From assembly GCA_023135785.1 (NCBI GenBank), contig JAGLSL010000010.1, positions 1 through 32,843 on the forward strand: a stretch of 32,843 nucleotides of DNA. Reading direction: 5' to 3'. This document shows positions 16,906 to 25,483 of this stretch, piece after piece (the stretch's first letter is position 1; every line of letters begins with the position of its first letter). Position numbers and translations under genes: made by a program. This DNA comes from a bacterium. Its GTDB lineage: Bacteria > CAIJMQ01. The notes below the pieces were generated by a model. The model made no database searches, was not told the origin of the DNA, and was given only the letters and a program-made list of their open reading frames with translations.

Positions 16906-16937
16906 GTAGTTCATATCGGCATTATCAAAAAGCCCAT
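16906..16937. repeat. 32-bp direct repeat, copy 1
   Basis: It begins GTAGTTCAT and ends AAAAAGCCCAT and matches 17184-17215 with a single difference. On the minus strand, GCCCAT-TT-ATGGGC followed by TTTTTG (16931-16944) resembles a short terminator. Confidence 0.8.
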
Positions 16938-16942
16938 AAATG

Positions 16943-17060
16943 GGCAACTACAATTATTTACGCAACTTCCACGTCACATTCTCGTCATTGCGAACCGCAG
17001 GTGAAGCAATCTCGTTTTTTAGATTGCCACGCCCTCACTACGTTCGGGCTCGCAATGACA
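16943..17060. repeat. Right arm of the 118-bp inverted repeat
   Basis: This is the reverse complement of the left arm at 11449-11566. The inner 27 bases are exact and the next stretch of about 60 bases is roughly 80-85% alike by eye. The outer part (16984-17060) is copy E of the TGTCATTGCGAG family. Confidence 0.85.
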
Positions 17061-17183
17061 CATATTTAGTTTGTATTAGACGTTGAGCATTTTATTAGGA
17101 ATTTAAGTAGAACAAGACTCAAGTTTATCCCAAATATATTTCGATTATATTTCTAATTTTATTGTAGTTGCCTATTGAACGGT

Positions 17184-17250
17184 GTAGTTCATGTCGGCAT
17201 TATCAAAAAGCCCATCTGTATTGAAAATGCAAAGTCAACTTTGCCACTAT
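17184..17250. repeat. 32-bp direct repeat copy 2 joined to another repeat
   Basis: 17184-17215 repeats 16906-16937. It is joined directly to CTGTATTG...ACTTTGCCACTA, which is related to the right part of 5413-5474. The gap 16785-17365 is thus a mosaic of repeats with no gene. Confidence 0.75.
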
Positions 17251-17305
17251 AAACATTTCATTGGAAATTAGAAATTGGTAATTAGAAATTTACATTTCAT
17301 GTATC

Positions 17306-17334
17306 TTGACCGAGTTTATTAATATTGTTATACT
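17306..17334 (+). promoter_or_regulatory. Sigma-70 promoter of the pilM-like operon
   Basis: TTGACC (17306-17311), a 17-bp spacer and TATACT (17329-17334) make a good housekeeping promoter about 32 bases before the ATG. It suggests the platform genes can be expressed independently of the sigma-54 pseudopilin promoter. Confidence 0.65.
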
Positions 17335-17365
17335 TTCTTTTCCTTCAGTAAAGAGATAATACAAA

Positions 17366-19243
17366 ATGGCTAAAACAAAAATTAAATCTGCGATAGGAAT
17401 AGAATTTACCGGCGACCATATAAATTTAGTAAAGTTGGCTAAAACTGCGGAAGGTATTGTTTTAGTTAAAGCAAGGTCGATAAAATCTTCCTTAGGTAAA
17501 AAAGAAGAAGATAAAAAAGTATTAGTCGAAAATACAGTTAAAGCTTTTGAAGGATTGAATTTTGAAAAGGATGAAATTTCTTTAGGTGTGGGAGGGCATA
17601 CAAGTTTTGTAAGAAGGGTAAAATTACCGCCGGTATCGCATTCAAAACTAAAACAAGTAGTATCTTTTGAGGTTCAACAGCAGGTTCCTTTTTCTTTAAG
17701 TGAAGTAAGATGGGACTATCAGGTAGTTTCTCCTATCAGCAAAATCCCGGGACCTGTAATAGTGCTGATAGCCGCTATAAAGCAAAGTTTTGCGGAAGAT
17801 TTAATTAAACTCTTACAGGAATCTATAAATAAAACTCCCGATATTGTTGATACCTCTTCGCTTGCTTTACATAACTGTCTTATTTTTAACGATTTGTTAT
17901 CTAAAGAAAAAGTCGGTATTTTAATGAATTTTGGGTATAGTTATACGGATGTGTCTATTGAGAACAAGGGGGAAATTGCGTTTACTCGAGCAGTTCCTAT
18001 CGGCAGAAGAAATATATTGAGGAAAATCGCAGAAGCAAGGAAAGTAGAACTTGAAAAAGCCGAAGAGATTCTTGAAACAGAAGATGTTTCTTCTGTAATT
18101 CTGCCTATTTGGGAAGATTTAATCGCTGAAATTAAAAGGACTACTACCTATTATCTGTCGCAGGTAGAAAAAGTAACCCATTTCCAATATATGTATATGT
18201 CGGGTAAATTTCCAAAGAATTCTAACATCTTCGAACTTTTGAATAATGCTTTTAAAATAGAAATAAAAGAAGTCAACCCTTTTAATAAAATCCGTTATAA
18301 TCCGGAAGCATTGGCTAGTAATGTCAGCAATTTCTCCGTAAGCACAGGATTAGCTCTTCGGCTCTTGGAACGTTCATCGGTTGAAATAAATCTTTTGCCT
18401 ATCAAAATTCTAAGCCAGAAAAAATTAGCGAATAAAAGATTGTATTTTATCGCTTCTTTTGTTGCGCTGTTTTTAATAGGATCTTTTATGTTGGCGTTGG
18501 ATGCAAGAAGCTATAATTTCACGAAAGAAAAAATCAGTATAGTGAAGCCGATTTTAGATACTTATACCCCTTATATATCTAAATTAGATATATTAAAAAA
18601 GGAGCAACAAACTATTACAAGTCAACTTAAAAATATTGAGGGGGTTCTTAAACAAAAATCTCAATTATCTGAAATCCTTCTTGAAGTTTCTGAACTTACA
18701 CCGTTTGATATATACATCACAGAGATATCTACCGCAACATTTACTCCTACGACCGGAAGATCAGGAAGAGGAGGCTCCTCCGCTGGTGCTACCATGAGAA
18801 CGACTGCTCCTACAAGGGTAGCGACTACGAGAAGAAGAGCGGTTCCTACTATGGCTGAAGAAACTCCTTCCGATAGGATAGATTACAGGGGGACAAGACA
18901 GACACAATCCCAACCGGCATTGGAGAACACGGCTGCTTCTTTGAGAAGTAAAATATCTTTGAGCGGTGTTACTGCTTCCTATCCTACTGTTGATGAATAT
19001 ATAAAACAATTAAAAACTTCCTCGTTATTTAAAACCGTAGAATTAATTTCAGTGGCATCTACTTTGGAAGCGGGGCAGAGTGGCAGAGTAACCCAGCCGA
19101 CGGCGACGGTTAGAGGCGCAAGAACAACTCGGTCGACGGCGACAGTTAGAAGCACAAGAGCAACTTCGCAGGCAACAGGAGCATCATCGACAGTTCAAAA
19201 AGACGAAGTTAAATTTATACTTGAAATAGGTTTAGAGAAATAA
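17366..19243 (+). CDS. PilM-PilN fusion (GspL-like inner-membrane platform protein)
   Basis: Residues 1-350 are a PilM-like actin-fold domain in the cytoplasm (SAIGIEFTGDHINLVKLAK at the start; VGILMNFGYSYTDVSIENKG; FTRAVPIGRRNILRKI). One membrane helix follows (LYFIASFVALFLIGSFMLAL, about 358-377), then a periplasmic PilN-like region (KISLSGVTASYPTVDEYIKQL; VKFILEIGLEK). Separate PilM and PilN genes are usual in type IV pilus systems, whereas GspL joins both parts; here the join is clear. Two Thr/Arg/Ser-rich low-complexity insertions (about 459-515 and 568-612) lie in the periplasmic part, the second with a tandem DNA repeat of about 36 bp near 19099-19170. It is followed after two bases by the PilO-like gene. 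Confidence 0.9.
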   Translation: MAKTKIKSAIGIEFTGDHINLVKLAKTAEGIVLVKARSIKSSLGKKEEDKKVLVENTVKAFEGLNFEKDEISLGVGGHTSFVRRVKLPPVSHSKLKQVVSFEVQQQVPFSLSEVRWDYQVVSPISKIPGPVIVLIAAIKQSFAEDLIKLLQESINKTPDIVDTSSLALHNCLIFNDLLSKEKVGILMNFGYSYTDVSIENKGEIAFTRAVPIGRRNILRKIAEARKVELEKAEEILETEDVSSVILPIWEDLIAEIKRTTTYYLSQVEKVTHFQYMYMSGKFPKNSNIFELLNNAFKIEIKEVNPFNKIRYNPEALASNVSNFSVSTGLALRLLERSSVEINLLPIKILSQKKLANKRLYFIASFVALFLIGSFMLALDARSYNFTKEKISIVKPILDTYTPYISKLDILKKEQQTITSQLKNIEGVLKQKSQLSEILLEVSELTPFDIYITEISTATFTPTTGRSGRGGSSAGATMRTTAPTRVATTRRRAVPTMAEETPSDRIDYRGTRQTQSQPALENTAASLRSKISLSGVTASYPTVDEYIKQLKTSSLFKTVELISVASTLEAGQSGRVTQPTATVRGARTTRSTATVRSTRATSQATGASSTVQKDEVKFILEIGLEK

Positions 19244-19245
19244 TA

Positions 19246-20034
19246 ATGTTAAAACAGAGCCTTCCATATCTAATAGCATTAGCTGTGTTGATAATGGTGT
19301 TTTCATTGTTTGGCTATCCGTTATTTAAAAAGTCAAATGAAGCGGATAAACTCTTGGCAGAAACTATTGTCAAACTTGAACAGATTTATTCGTCTGAGAA
19401 TTTGCCCTCTAAAGAGCTGGTCGATTCTATGCAAAAAGATAATGAGCAATTGAAAGAAAAATACGAAAATTTGAAAGCGAAATTGCCAGTATCGAAAGAA
19501 TTAACGCTTCCTGAAGGCGTTAATCGTCCTCTATTTTTTCTTGAAGAATTTAAAAAAGTAAAAGAAAGAATTAAGGTCAAAGCTTTAGAAAGAAAAGTTC
19601 AGATTTTAACCGAAGATTTTGGATTACCTAATTTTTTACCATCAGAAACAGAAGCGTCTCAATTAATAAGAAGCCTATATATTACGGAAATAATTGTTAA
19701 TTTGTTGATTGATGTTGGAGTAAAATCAATAGATGTTATAGAGTTGGGGGCGGCACAAAATGCGAATATGTATGAAGATTTTCCTCTAAACTTAGGAGTG
19801 AAATGCGATACATCTTCTTTGACCAATCTTTTGTTTACATTGGAAAATACTGACAAGGGATTTTTTACAATAAGAGAGTTTTCTCTTGGTTCTTCTATTT
19901 CTTCAATAACAAGTAGCAGAACGGCGACTGGATCTAATGTGACGGCTCGGAGAGATTATCGTTCGCCAGTTGCATCTGTATCTGAAAAAAATATACAAGT
20001 TGATTTGTCGCTGTCCGTTATTAGATGGAAATAA
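19246..20034 (+). CDS. PilO/GspM-like inner-membrane protein
   Basis: This protein of 262 residues has one N-terminal membrane helix (YLIALAVLIMVFSLFGYPLF), a long coiled coil (about 30-80) and a C-terminal ferredoxin-like region (TSSLTNLLFTLENTDKGFFTIREFSL) followed by a Ser/Thr/Arg-rich insert and a last beta strand (VDLSLSVIRW). This is the PilO/GspM layout: PilO pairs with PilN in the periplasm to link platform and secretin. It starts right after the PilM-PilN gene and is surely cotranscribed with it. Similarity at the sequence level is weak, so the call rests mainly on architecture and gene order. Confidence 0.78.
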   Translation: MLKQSLPYLIALAVLIMVFSLFGYPLFKKSNEADKLLAETIVKLEQIYSSENLPSKELVDSMQKDNEQLKEKYENLKAKLPVSKELTLPEGVNRPLFFLEEFKKVKERIKVKALERKVQILTEDFGLPNFLPSETEASQLIRSLYITEIIVNLLIDVGVKSIDVIELGAAQNANMYEDFPLNLGVKCDTSSLTNLLFTLENTDKGFFTIREFSLGSSISSITSSRTATGSNVTARRDYRSPVASVSEKNIQVDLSLSVIRWK

Positions 20035-20053
20035 ATAGGATTGCAATAAAGTT

Positions 20054-20083
20054 TTGACAAGTTTGTAGGCTCAGATGTAAATA
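20054..20083 (+). promoter_or_regulatory. Possible sigma-70 promoter
   Basis: TTGACA (20054-20059), an 18-bp spacer and TAAATA (20078-20083) lie in the 126-bp gap before the PilP/GspC-like gene. A TATACT at 20110-20115 may be a second -10 site without a good -35. Confidence 0.45.
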
Positions 20084-20160
20084 GTTTTTTTGTTCATGGA
20101 TTTTTCGTTTATACTGGGATAGTCGTTATGAGGTGTTGACGACTCTGTGGGGTAAATTAA

Positions 20161-20895
20161 ATGGTTAACAATAATATTTTACTTTGGGGTAAAGAGAACT
20201 ATGAGAAATTGATTCTCGGTGTTTTTGTGATTTTTTTAATCCTAACCGGGATACGGATGTTTTCAGGAGTGAATAAAAAAGAAGAACTTAAAGATTTTGA
20301 AAGGGGAATTCAACCACCCAAAACCTCGGGTATACAATCAGGCGGGGGCATATATAATATCGATTTGGGTGCTTACATAAAAGGGAAATCAATGTCCTAT
20401 TATCAACCTATATCTGAACGAGCTATGTTTTTCCCGGTTGAAGTTAAAGGACCAATTACTCCGATTGCGCCTCGGATGAGTTTGCAATGCATCGGGATAA
20501 TTTCTAAAGCCGATGGCGTTCTTGTAGCTACTTTAAAGAATTCCAGGACAGGCAATCTTTATAATGTAAAAGAGGGAGAGCAGGCGGAAAATTTCATGGT
20601 GATTTCTATTACTCGTAGTGTTGTTGTTTTAAGCGACAAAGCCGGACAACATAGATTAAGTGCTCCTGCGGTGCAGATGTCTTTCAAACTTACGGGCATT
20701 ATGCCTCTCGAGTCAGGTTCTAAAGAGGCGATGTTACAGAATGAAAGCACAAAGAGAACCTACTTTGTAAAAGTAGGTGACAAAATCAAAAATTGGGAGG
20801 TCTTGAGTATTTCTGAAAATACAGTTATAATTTTCAGGTCGGATGCTGGTAAATATGAATTAAAGACCGGAGGCGAGTTTAAACGCATACAATAA
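20161..20895 (+). CDS. PilP/GspC-like protein with a doubled HR-like domain
   Basis: This protein of 244 residues has a short cytoplasmic start, one membrane helix (LILGVFVIFLILTGIRMF) and a Pro/Gly-rich linker. Two similar beta domains follow: the first about 98-155 (LQCIGIISKADGVLVATLK...YNVKEGEQAENFMVISI), the second about 165-240 (FKLTGIMPLESGSKEAML...YFVKVGDKIKNWEVLSI). In GspC and PilP one such homology region binds the secretin N-domain and so connects inner and outer membranes. Two copies in tandem are unusual. The order after PilM-N-O matches pilP in type IV pilus operons. Its stop overlaps the next start by one base. Confidence 0.78.
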   Translation: MVNNNILLWGKENYEKLILGVFVIFLILTGIRMFSGVNKKEELKDFERGIQPPKTSGIQSGGGIYNIDLGAYIKGKSMSYYQPISERAMFFPVEVKGPITPIAPRMSLQCIGIISKADGVLVATLKNSRTGNLYNVKEGEQAENFMVISITRSVVVLSDKAGQHRLSAPAVQMSFKLTGIMPLESGSKEAMLQNESTKRTYFVKVGDKIKNWEVLSISENTVIIFRSDAGKYELKTGGEFKRIQ

Positions 20896-21800
20896 TGAGA
20901 ACTCTAATAACTTTTTTTGTAATTCTATCTTTGTTTATTTTGCCGAGTTTATTTTTGGTAAAAAGTGCTTATGCTGATACTTTAAATAAAGATATTGGTC
21001 TTAGCTCTGAGGAAAGAACATCAATTCGCAATTTTGAAAAACAGACTAAAAAATCTATTAAAGATGCGAATTCGCTGATAAGAAAAAAAGAATTAGAAAA
21101 AGCCAGAAAAGGATTAGAGAATGCATTGATTTCAGTAAAAGAAAAAGTTTCTGTTTACGAAAATAATGCTCGGATTCTTGTTTCAAAGGGAAAAGAAAAT
21201 GGCGCTAAAATTTATTATAGCGAAGCATCTTCTCTTGAGAAATTAGCAATTCAAATCTCTAAATCTTTGCAAGAACTTGCGCCGCTTGAAAAAAAATATA
21301 AAGCTGAAAAACTTCGCGGAGAATCTGCTCAATATGCAACCGAAGGATTTAAATATTTAAAAGCGGGCAATTTAGATAAAGCGGATGCAAATTTTAAGAA
21401 AGCTATTGATATCTATTATGATAACCGCAGAGCTAAAGGTGGGCTTGTGGCAGTAGAAAAAGCTCGCATTCGTTCTAATGCTCGGCGTGTGTCGGAACTT
21501 TTAAAATCTGCGCGTAATAATATCCGAGCAAATAATTTTGATAAGGCAGAAAAAGAATTAAAAGAAGTACTGATGCTTGAATCCGGTAATCGTCAGGCTT
21601 TTAACTATTTAAAAGATATAGAAAAACAAAGAAACATTAAAGCCCAATTGCAACAAAAACATCGGGTGCAAGCGGAATGTAGAGGAATAAATAATGTTAT
21701 ATCTTCCGCAAGACAACAAATGGAAGAAAATAAATTAGAGGAAGAAATCAGTCAATTAATAGGACAGATTAGAATTCAAATAGAAGAAGAAGGAGAATAA
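20895..21800 (+). CDS. Exported TPR/coiled-coil protein of the secretion cluster
   Basis: This protein of 301 residues has a signal peptide (LITFFVILSLFILPSLFLVKSAYA) and is otherwise alpha-helical and charged. Tetratricopeptide-like units are seen around 145-180 (YATEGFKYLKAGNLDKADAN) and 200-235 (ARNNIRANNFDKAEKELKEV). The end is a Glu-rich coiled coil. I recognise no named family. Position between the GspC-like and secretin genes and the one-base overlap with the upstream gene suggest a periplasmic or outer-membrane-associated helper, for example in secretin assembly, like TPR pilotins such as PilF/PilW. That role is inference. Confidence 0.75.
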   Translation: MRTLITFFVILSLFILPSLFLVKSAYADTLNKDIGLSSEERTSIRNFEKQTKKSIKDANSLIRKKELEKARKGLENALISVKEKVSVYENNARILVSKGKENGAKIYYSEASSLEKLAIQISKSLQELAPLEKKYKAEKLRGESAQYATEGFKYLKAGNLDKADANFKKAIDIYYDNRRAKGGLVAVEKARIRSNARRVSELLKSARNNIRANNFDKAEKELKEVLMLESGNRQAFNYLKDIEKQRNIKAQLQQKHRVQAECRGINNVISSARQQMEENKLEEEISQLIGQIRIQIEEEGE

Positions 21801-21827
21801 ATCCTTCGGAAAAGGGAGATTAGACTA

Positions 21828-23414
21828 ATGGATATTTTAAAAAATAAAAGATTTGTGATGGTTTTTCTTTTGTTTCTAATATTTGCATATTCGACTTGTT
21901 CGTGTATCTATGCAAAGGAAGAAATGAAACAACAATCTGATGTAGCAAACTTGGAGCAGATAAAGATTCTTTTGAATGAGGGGCTTGAGTATTTGAAAGT
22001 AAATGCATTTATGCAAGCTAAAGATAAGTTTGGTAAAGCTCTTAAGATAGCTCCCGATGAAATGGCTGGAGAAATTAAGGGTTTAGTGGCTCAAGTTAGC
22101 GACATGGAAAGTAGAAGTATTAGAATGGAAAAGTTGACAAAAGATACAAAAGACGTGGTAATTAGAGGCGAAGAAGAAGCCAGAAAACTCTCGGAATTGC
22201 AACAGAATATTATTCAATTCGAAAGAGAGCAAAAGAAACGGATATATATAGAACGGGGTAAACTTTCTTTTGACCAGGGTGAATACGAACAAGCGCTTCT
22301 TGAATTCAACAAAATTCTGGTTATTAATTCTCAAGACAAAGACGCTATCCTAAATATAGGAAAAACCAATTCTGCAATAGAAAAAGATAAACAGATGCAG
22401 GTAAAGCGGATACAAAAATACCGTGTAAATGCCAGGCGTTATGAACGTGATGAAAAATACGATAGAGCCATGGATGAACTTAAAAAGATAATCGTAGTAA
22501 ATCCAACAGATGCGGAAGCATTAGAGTTTATGGAAGAAGTAAAGTTAGCTAAGGCTGAAATGGACGAATATAAGAGATTAGAAGACATGGTAAATACAGG
22601 CAAAGAGCATTTGAAAAATAAAGACTATGATGAGGCAATTAAAATATGGGAAAAGGTTTTAAAAGAAGAACAAGATTATCCGGGTATTGAAACACTAATT
22701 GCGCAAGCAAAATTTAATAAATCAAAGAAAGAAATGAATGTTGTTGAGGACAAATATAGAGCGAAGAGAGAAAAGAAGATGTTGGAAATTGACAGCGCTT
22801 TTGTGCCTGTTCTTGGCGGGGTAAAAGAAGAGAAGCAGAAGCAGACAGTAGAGGATGAAGATTTTTTGGCTATAAAAGCAATAAAGGAAACGATCAAGCA
22901 GAAAAAAGTTTCACTTGAATTTACCGATGCTGATTTGAGGTCAGTTATCCTGTTTCTTGCAAGGCAAAGCGGTGTAAATATGATGATTGATGAGGCTATA
23001 TTTTCAGCAGAAACAACTACTATAGAAGGGGGGAATATTCCTCCTGCAGTAAGTGGCAGGGGAACTCCTACTATGCCGCCAGGCGCGACTGGTGCCGGTG
23101 GTGTTGGAGTGGAAACTATTCCTACTGTTCCTGTAAGCACTTATAATGTTACTGCTTCTTTGCGCGACATATCGCTTATGGACGCTTTGTCTTTAATATT
23201 GCGTTCTCGAGGTTTGAACTATGAGATATACCCCAACGTTATTTGGATATCTTCGAATGATAGGATTGATAACGTTCCGATGGAAACGCTTGAAACAAGA
23301 ATTTTTGATTTGCAGTTTGGTGCACCTATCCGCGGACAAATAAGGCCAGAACCACTCCAACTTGAAACAATTACATTTGGAGAATCTGGTAGTTCAGGTG
23401 GTGGTGACGAATAA
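21828..23414 (+). CDS. TPR protein carrying the N-terminal (STN/N0-type) domain of a secretin
   Basis: This protein of 528 residues has a signal peptide (VMVFLLFLIFAYSTCSCIYA) and several TPR-like units (about 40-310, e.g. GKLSFDQGEYEQALLEFNKI and GKEHLKNKDYDEAIKIWEKV). A secretin/TonB short N-terminal domain follows: VSLEFTDADLRSVILFLARQ near 362, then, after a Gly/Pro-rich loop (about 391-435), VTASLRDISLMDALSLILRS and YEIYPNVIWIS. It ends soon after ETRIFDLQFG (about 484-493), which in ordinary secretins opens the next N-domain. The rest of the secretin is in the following gene, so the two products probably work as one secretin. Ribosome site GGGAG precedes the ATG. Confidence 0.85.
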   Translation: MDILKNKRFVMVFLLFLIFAYSTCSCIYAKEEMKQQSDVANLEQIKILLNEGLEYLKVNAFMQAKDKFGKALKIAPDEMAGEIKGLVAQVSDMESRSIRMEKLTKDTKDVVIRGEEEARKLSELQQNIIQFEREQKKRIYIERGKLSFDQGEYEQALLEFNKILVINSQDKDAILNIGKTNSAIEKDKQMQVKRIQKYRVNARRYERDEKYDRAMDELKKIIVVNPTDAEALEFMEEVKLAKAEMDEYKRLEDMVNTGKEHLKNKDYDEAIKIWEKVLKEEQDYPGIETLIAQAKFNKSKKEMNVVEDKYRAKREKKMLEIDSAFVPVLGGVKEEKQKQTVEDEDFLAIKAIKETIKQKKVSLEFTDADLRSVILFLARQSGVNMMIDEAIFSAETTTIEGGNIPPAVSGRGTPTMPPGATGAGGVGVETIPTVPVSTYNVTASLRDISLMDALSLILRSRGLNYEIYPNVIWISSNDRIDNVPMETLETRIFDLQFGAPIRGQIRPEPLQLETITFGESGSSGGGDE

Positions 23415-23449
23415 AATACAGGAAAAAATTAAAAAAGGAGTATGACTAG

Positions 23450-24586
23450 ATGAGAGCAAAATTAGGGTTAATATGGATAACAGTAATTTTTTTAATAACT
23501 TTTCCAATAGGGAATGTCTTTAGCCAACGGACGGCAACAGGGACAACAGAAGATGTTTCGGATATCGGTATTGTAGATATTCTTACACAGATTGTTCCCC
23601 AGCCACCCGGTTCTTATATCACAGTTGTTCCCGGGCAAAATAAAATAATAGTCAGGAATACACCTGCAAACTTAAAAAAGATACAGAACTTCATAGAAGA
23701 ATTGGGAACCCCGCCTCAGGTTTCGATAGAAGCAAAATTTGTTGTCGTAGGCGAAGAGACATATAAGGATTTGGGATTAGAGTGGGGTAGTTTCTCTTTT
23801 AATTGGGCAAATCCAATCGGAAGGAGCGAGAGATATTCCGGTATTCCCGGACTACCTACACAAGCATGGTCTCATGATACAATTACCGGTTCACTTACTT
23901 CGGGTGCCGGTATTATACCTCCTCCTCATGTTGCTGGCGGAGGATTGCAGATTGCTTATAGTTCAACAAATTATCCACAAATTGCTGCTACACTATATAT
24001 GCTTTCCACCAGGTCGGATACTAAATTTCTTTCTGCTCCTACAATCACAACTTTGAATAATGAACCGGCAGTTGTAAGATTTGTAAAGACCATTAATTTC
24101 TTTGAAGATGTTGAGATTGACACAGAAACAGATGACGTTACAGACATTACCACTACAAATTATGATTGGACGTTTACAAGTCGGGATATAGGAATAGTAT
24201 TATATGTAAGTCCTACGGTTATTAAACCGACTAAATCTGTAAGATTGTTTTTACAGCCGGTAGTAAGCGATATAGAAGGCGAAGATGTTTTTACTTTGTT
24301 TTTACAAGATGGTATACCGTTTAATGCTGCGCTTCCGCGATTTGTAAGTAAAGATGCGACTACAAATGTTAATGTTCGCGACGGAACCACCATTGTCTTG
24401 GGTGGATTGATGAATGAAAATACGACAGAAATATTATCAAAAGTGCCTTTTCTCGGTGATATTCCTGTGATTGGGAAGGCTTTTTTCCAGAGACAAGCTA
24501 AAAGTGTAGAAAGACAACACCTGTTGATTTTTATAACCGTAAATGTTTTGGACTCTCAAGGTAATCCTTACTTTGCACAAGGATAA
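23450..24586 (+). CDS. Secretin (GspD/PilQ) beta-barrel subunit
   Basis: This is the outer-membrane gate of the secretion machine. A signal peptide (LIWITVIFLITFPIGNVFS) is followed by the remaining part of a secretin N-domain (VDILTQIVPQ; KIIVRNTPANLKKIQNFIEEL). The secretin domain then begins PQVSIEAKFVVVGEETYKDL (about 89-108), with LSAPTITTLNNEPAVV and the C-terminal signature VRDGTTIVLGGLMNE...KVPFLGDIPVIGKAFF. With 378 residues it is much shorter than typical secretins (600-750) because the upstream N-domains are encoded by the preceding gene. GGAG lies before the ATG. The two genes are 35 bases apart. Confidence 0.92.
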   Translation: MRAKLGLIWITVIFLITFPIGNVFSQRTATGTTEDVSDIGIVDILTQIVPQPPGSYITVVPGQNKIIVRNTPANLKKIQNFIEELGTPPQVSIEAKFVVVGEETYKDLGLEWGSFSFNWANPIGRSERYSGIPGLPTQAWSHDTITGSLTSGAGIIPPPHVAGGGLQIAYSSTNYPQIAATLYMLSTRSDTKFLSAPTITTLNNEPAVVRFVKTINFFEDVEIDTETDDVTDITTTNYDWTFTSRDIGIVLYVSPTVIKPTKSVRLFLQPVVSDIEGEDVFTLFLQDGIPFNAALPRFVSKDATTNVNVRDGTTIVLGGLMNENTTEILSKVPFLGDIPVIGKAFFQRQAKSVERQHLLIFITVNVLDSQGNPYFAQG

Positions 24587-24595
24587 GAAGAAGGT

Positions 24596-25483
24596 TTGAT
24601 AGAAGAAAAATCCACTTCTAATAAAAAACTTTATTTATTAGATGCAAGTTCCTATATTTATCGTGCTTTTCACGCTTTGCCAAAATTTACTACTAAGGAA
24701 GGTTTTCCCACAGGCGCTATCTATGGGTTTGCAAAGATGTTGTTATCACTGCTTGAGAAAAAAAGTGTAAAATACATGGCTGTTTGTTTTGATAGCAAAG
24801 CCCCGACTTTTAGACACAAGCAATTTTCTGACTATAAGAAAAATCGCCCATCTATGCCGGATGATTTATGCCTGCAATTGCCTAAAATAAATCAAATAAT
24901 TGACGCTTTCGGAATTAAATGTTCCAGAATGGACGGCTACGAAGCTGACGATATACTTGCAACGCTGGCTTGGAAATTTAAGGATGAGTTTGATAAAATA
25001 TTGATCATTACTTCCGACAAAGATATGCTTCAAATTGTTAGTGATAAAATAAACGTTTTAAATTCTTCCAAAAAAGAGAACATATTGAATCCGGAAGCTG
25101 TCAAGGAAAAATTGGGCGTTTACCCTGAAAAAATACCTGACCTGCTTGCATTAATCGGCGATTCGGTAGATAATATACCAGGAGTTTCGGGAATAGGGAA
25201 AAAAACCGCTAAAGTTCTTCTTGATGAGTTTGGATTTTTGGAAGATGTGGTTGCCTCTACAGATAAAATCAAAAACGAAAAAATATCAGAGAGCCTTAAA
25301 TTGAATTCTTCTCTTGCGTTAAACAACAAGAAGTTGATACTCTTGGATAAAAATGTTCCCATAGAAGTTGATGCGCAAGAATTGGAGGTTAAAACTCCGG
25401 ATTGGTCCAGCTTAAGGGGAATGTTTGAAGAATTGCAGTTTAAAAAATTTGCGAAAGAACTTACACCTACTCTGTTTTCTTAA
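24596..25483 (+). CDS. Stand-alone PolA-type 5'-3' exonuclease
   Basis: This protein of 295 residues matches the N-terminal flap-nuclease domain of DNA polymerase I: LYLLDASSYIYRAFHALP, acidic cluster DGYEADDILATLAWKF, TSDKDMLQIV, and the H3TH motif ALIGDSVDNIPGVSGIGKKTA. It ends at FEELQFKKFAKEL, which is where the 3'-5' exonuclease-like and polymerase domains begin in full PolA. No polymerase sequence follows; the gap downstream is repeat-like. It may be a true separate nuclease with a split polymerase elsewhere, or a truncated polA. It starts with TTG after AAGAAGG, ten bases after the secretin stop, so it is probably cotranscribed with the secretion genes. Confidence 0.88.
   Translation: MIEEKSTSNKKLYLLDASSYIYRAFHALPKFTTKEGFPTGAIYGFAKMLLSLLEKKSVKYMAVCFDSKAPTFRHKQFSDYKKNRPSMPDDLCLQLPKINQIIDAFGIKCSRMDGYEADDILATLAWKFKDEFDKILIITSDKDMLQIVSDKINVLNSSKKENILNPEAVKEKLGVYPEKIPDLLALIGDSVDNIPGVSGIGKKTAKVLLDEFGFLEDVVASTDKIKNEKISESLKLNSSLALNNKKLILLDKNVPIEVDAQELEVKTPDWSSLRGMFEELQFKKFAKELTPTLFS

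Noticed and set aside
2374-17060. CRISPR array made of the TGTCATTGCGAG copies
   Set aside because: Copies are kilobases apart, palindromic and variable in the middle; no regular spacers and no cas genes.
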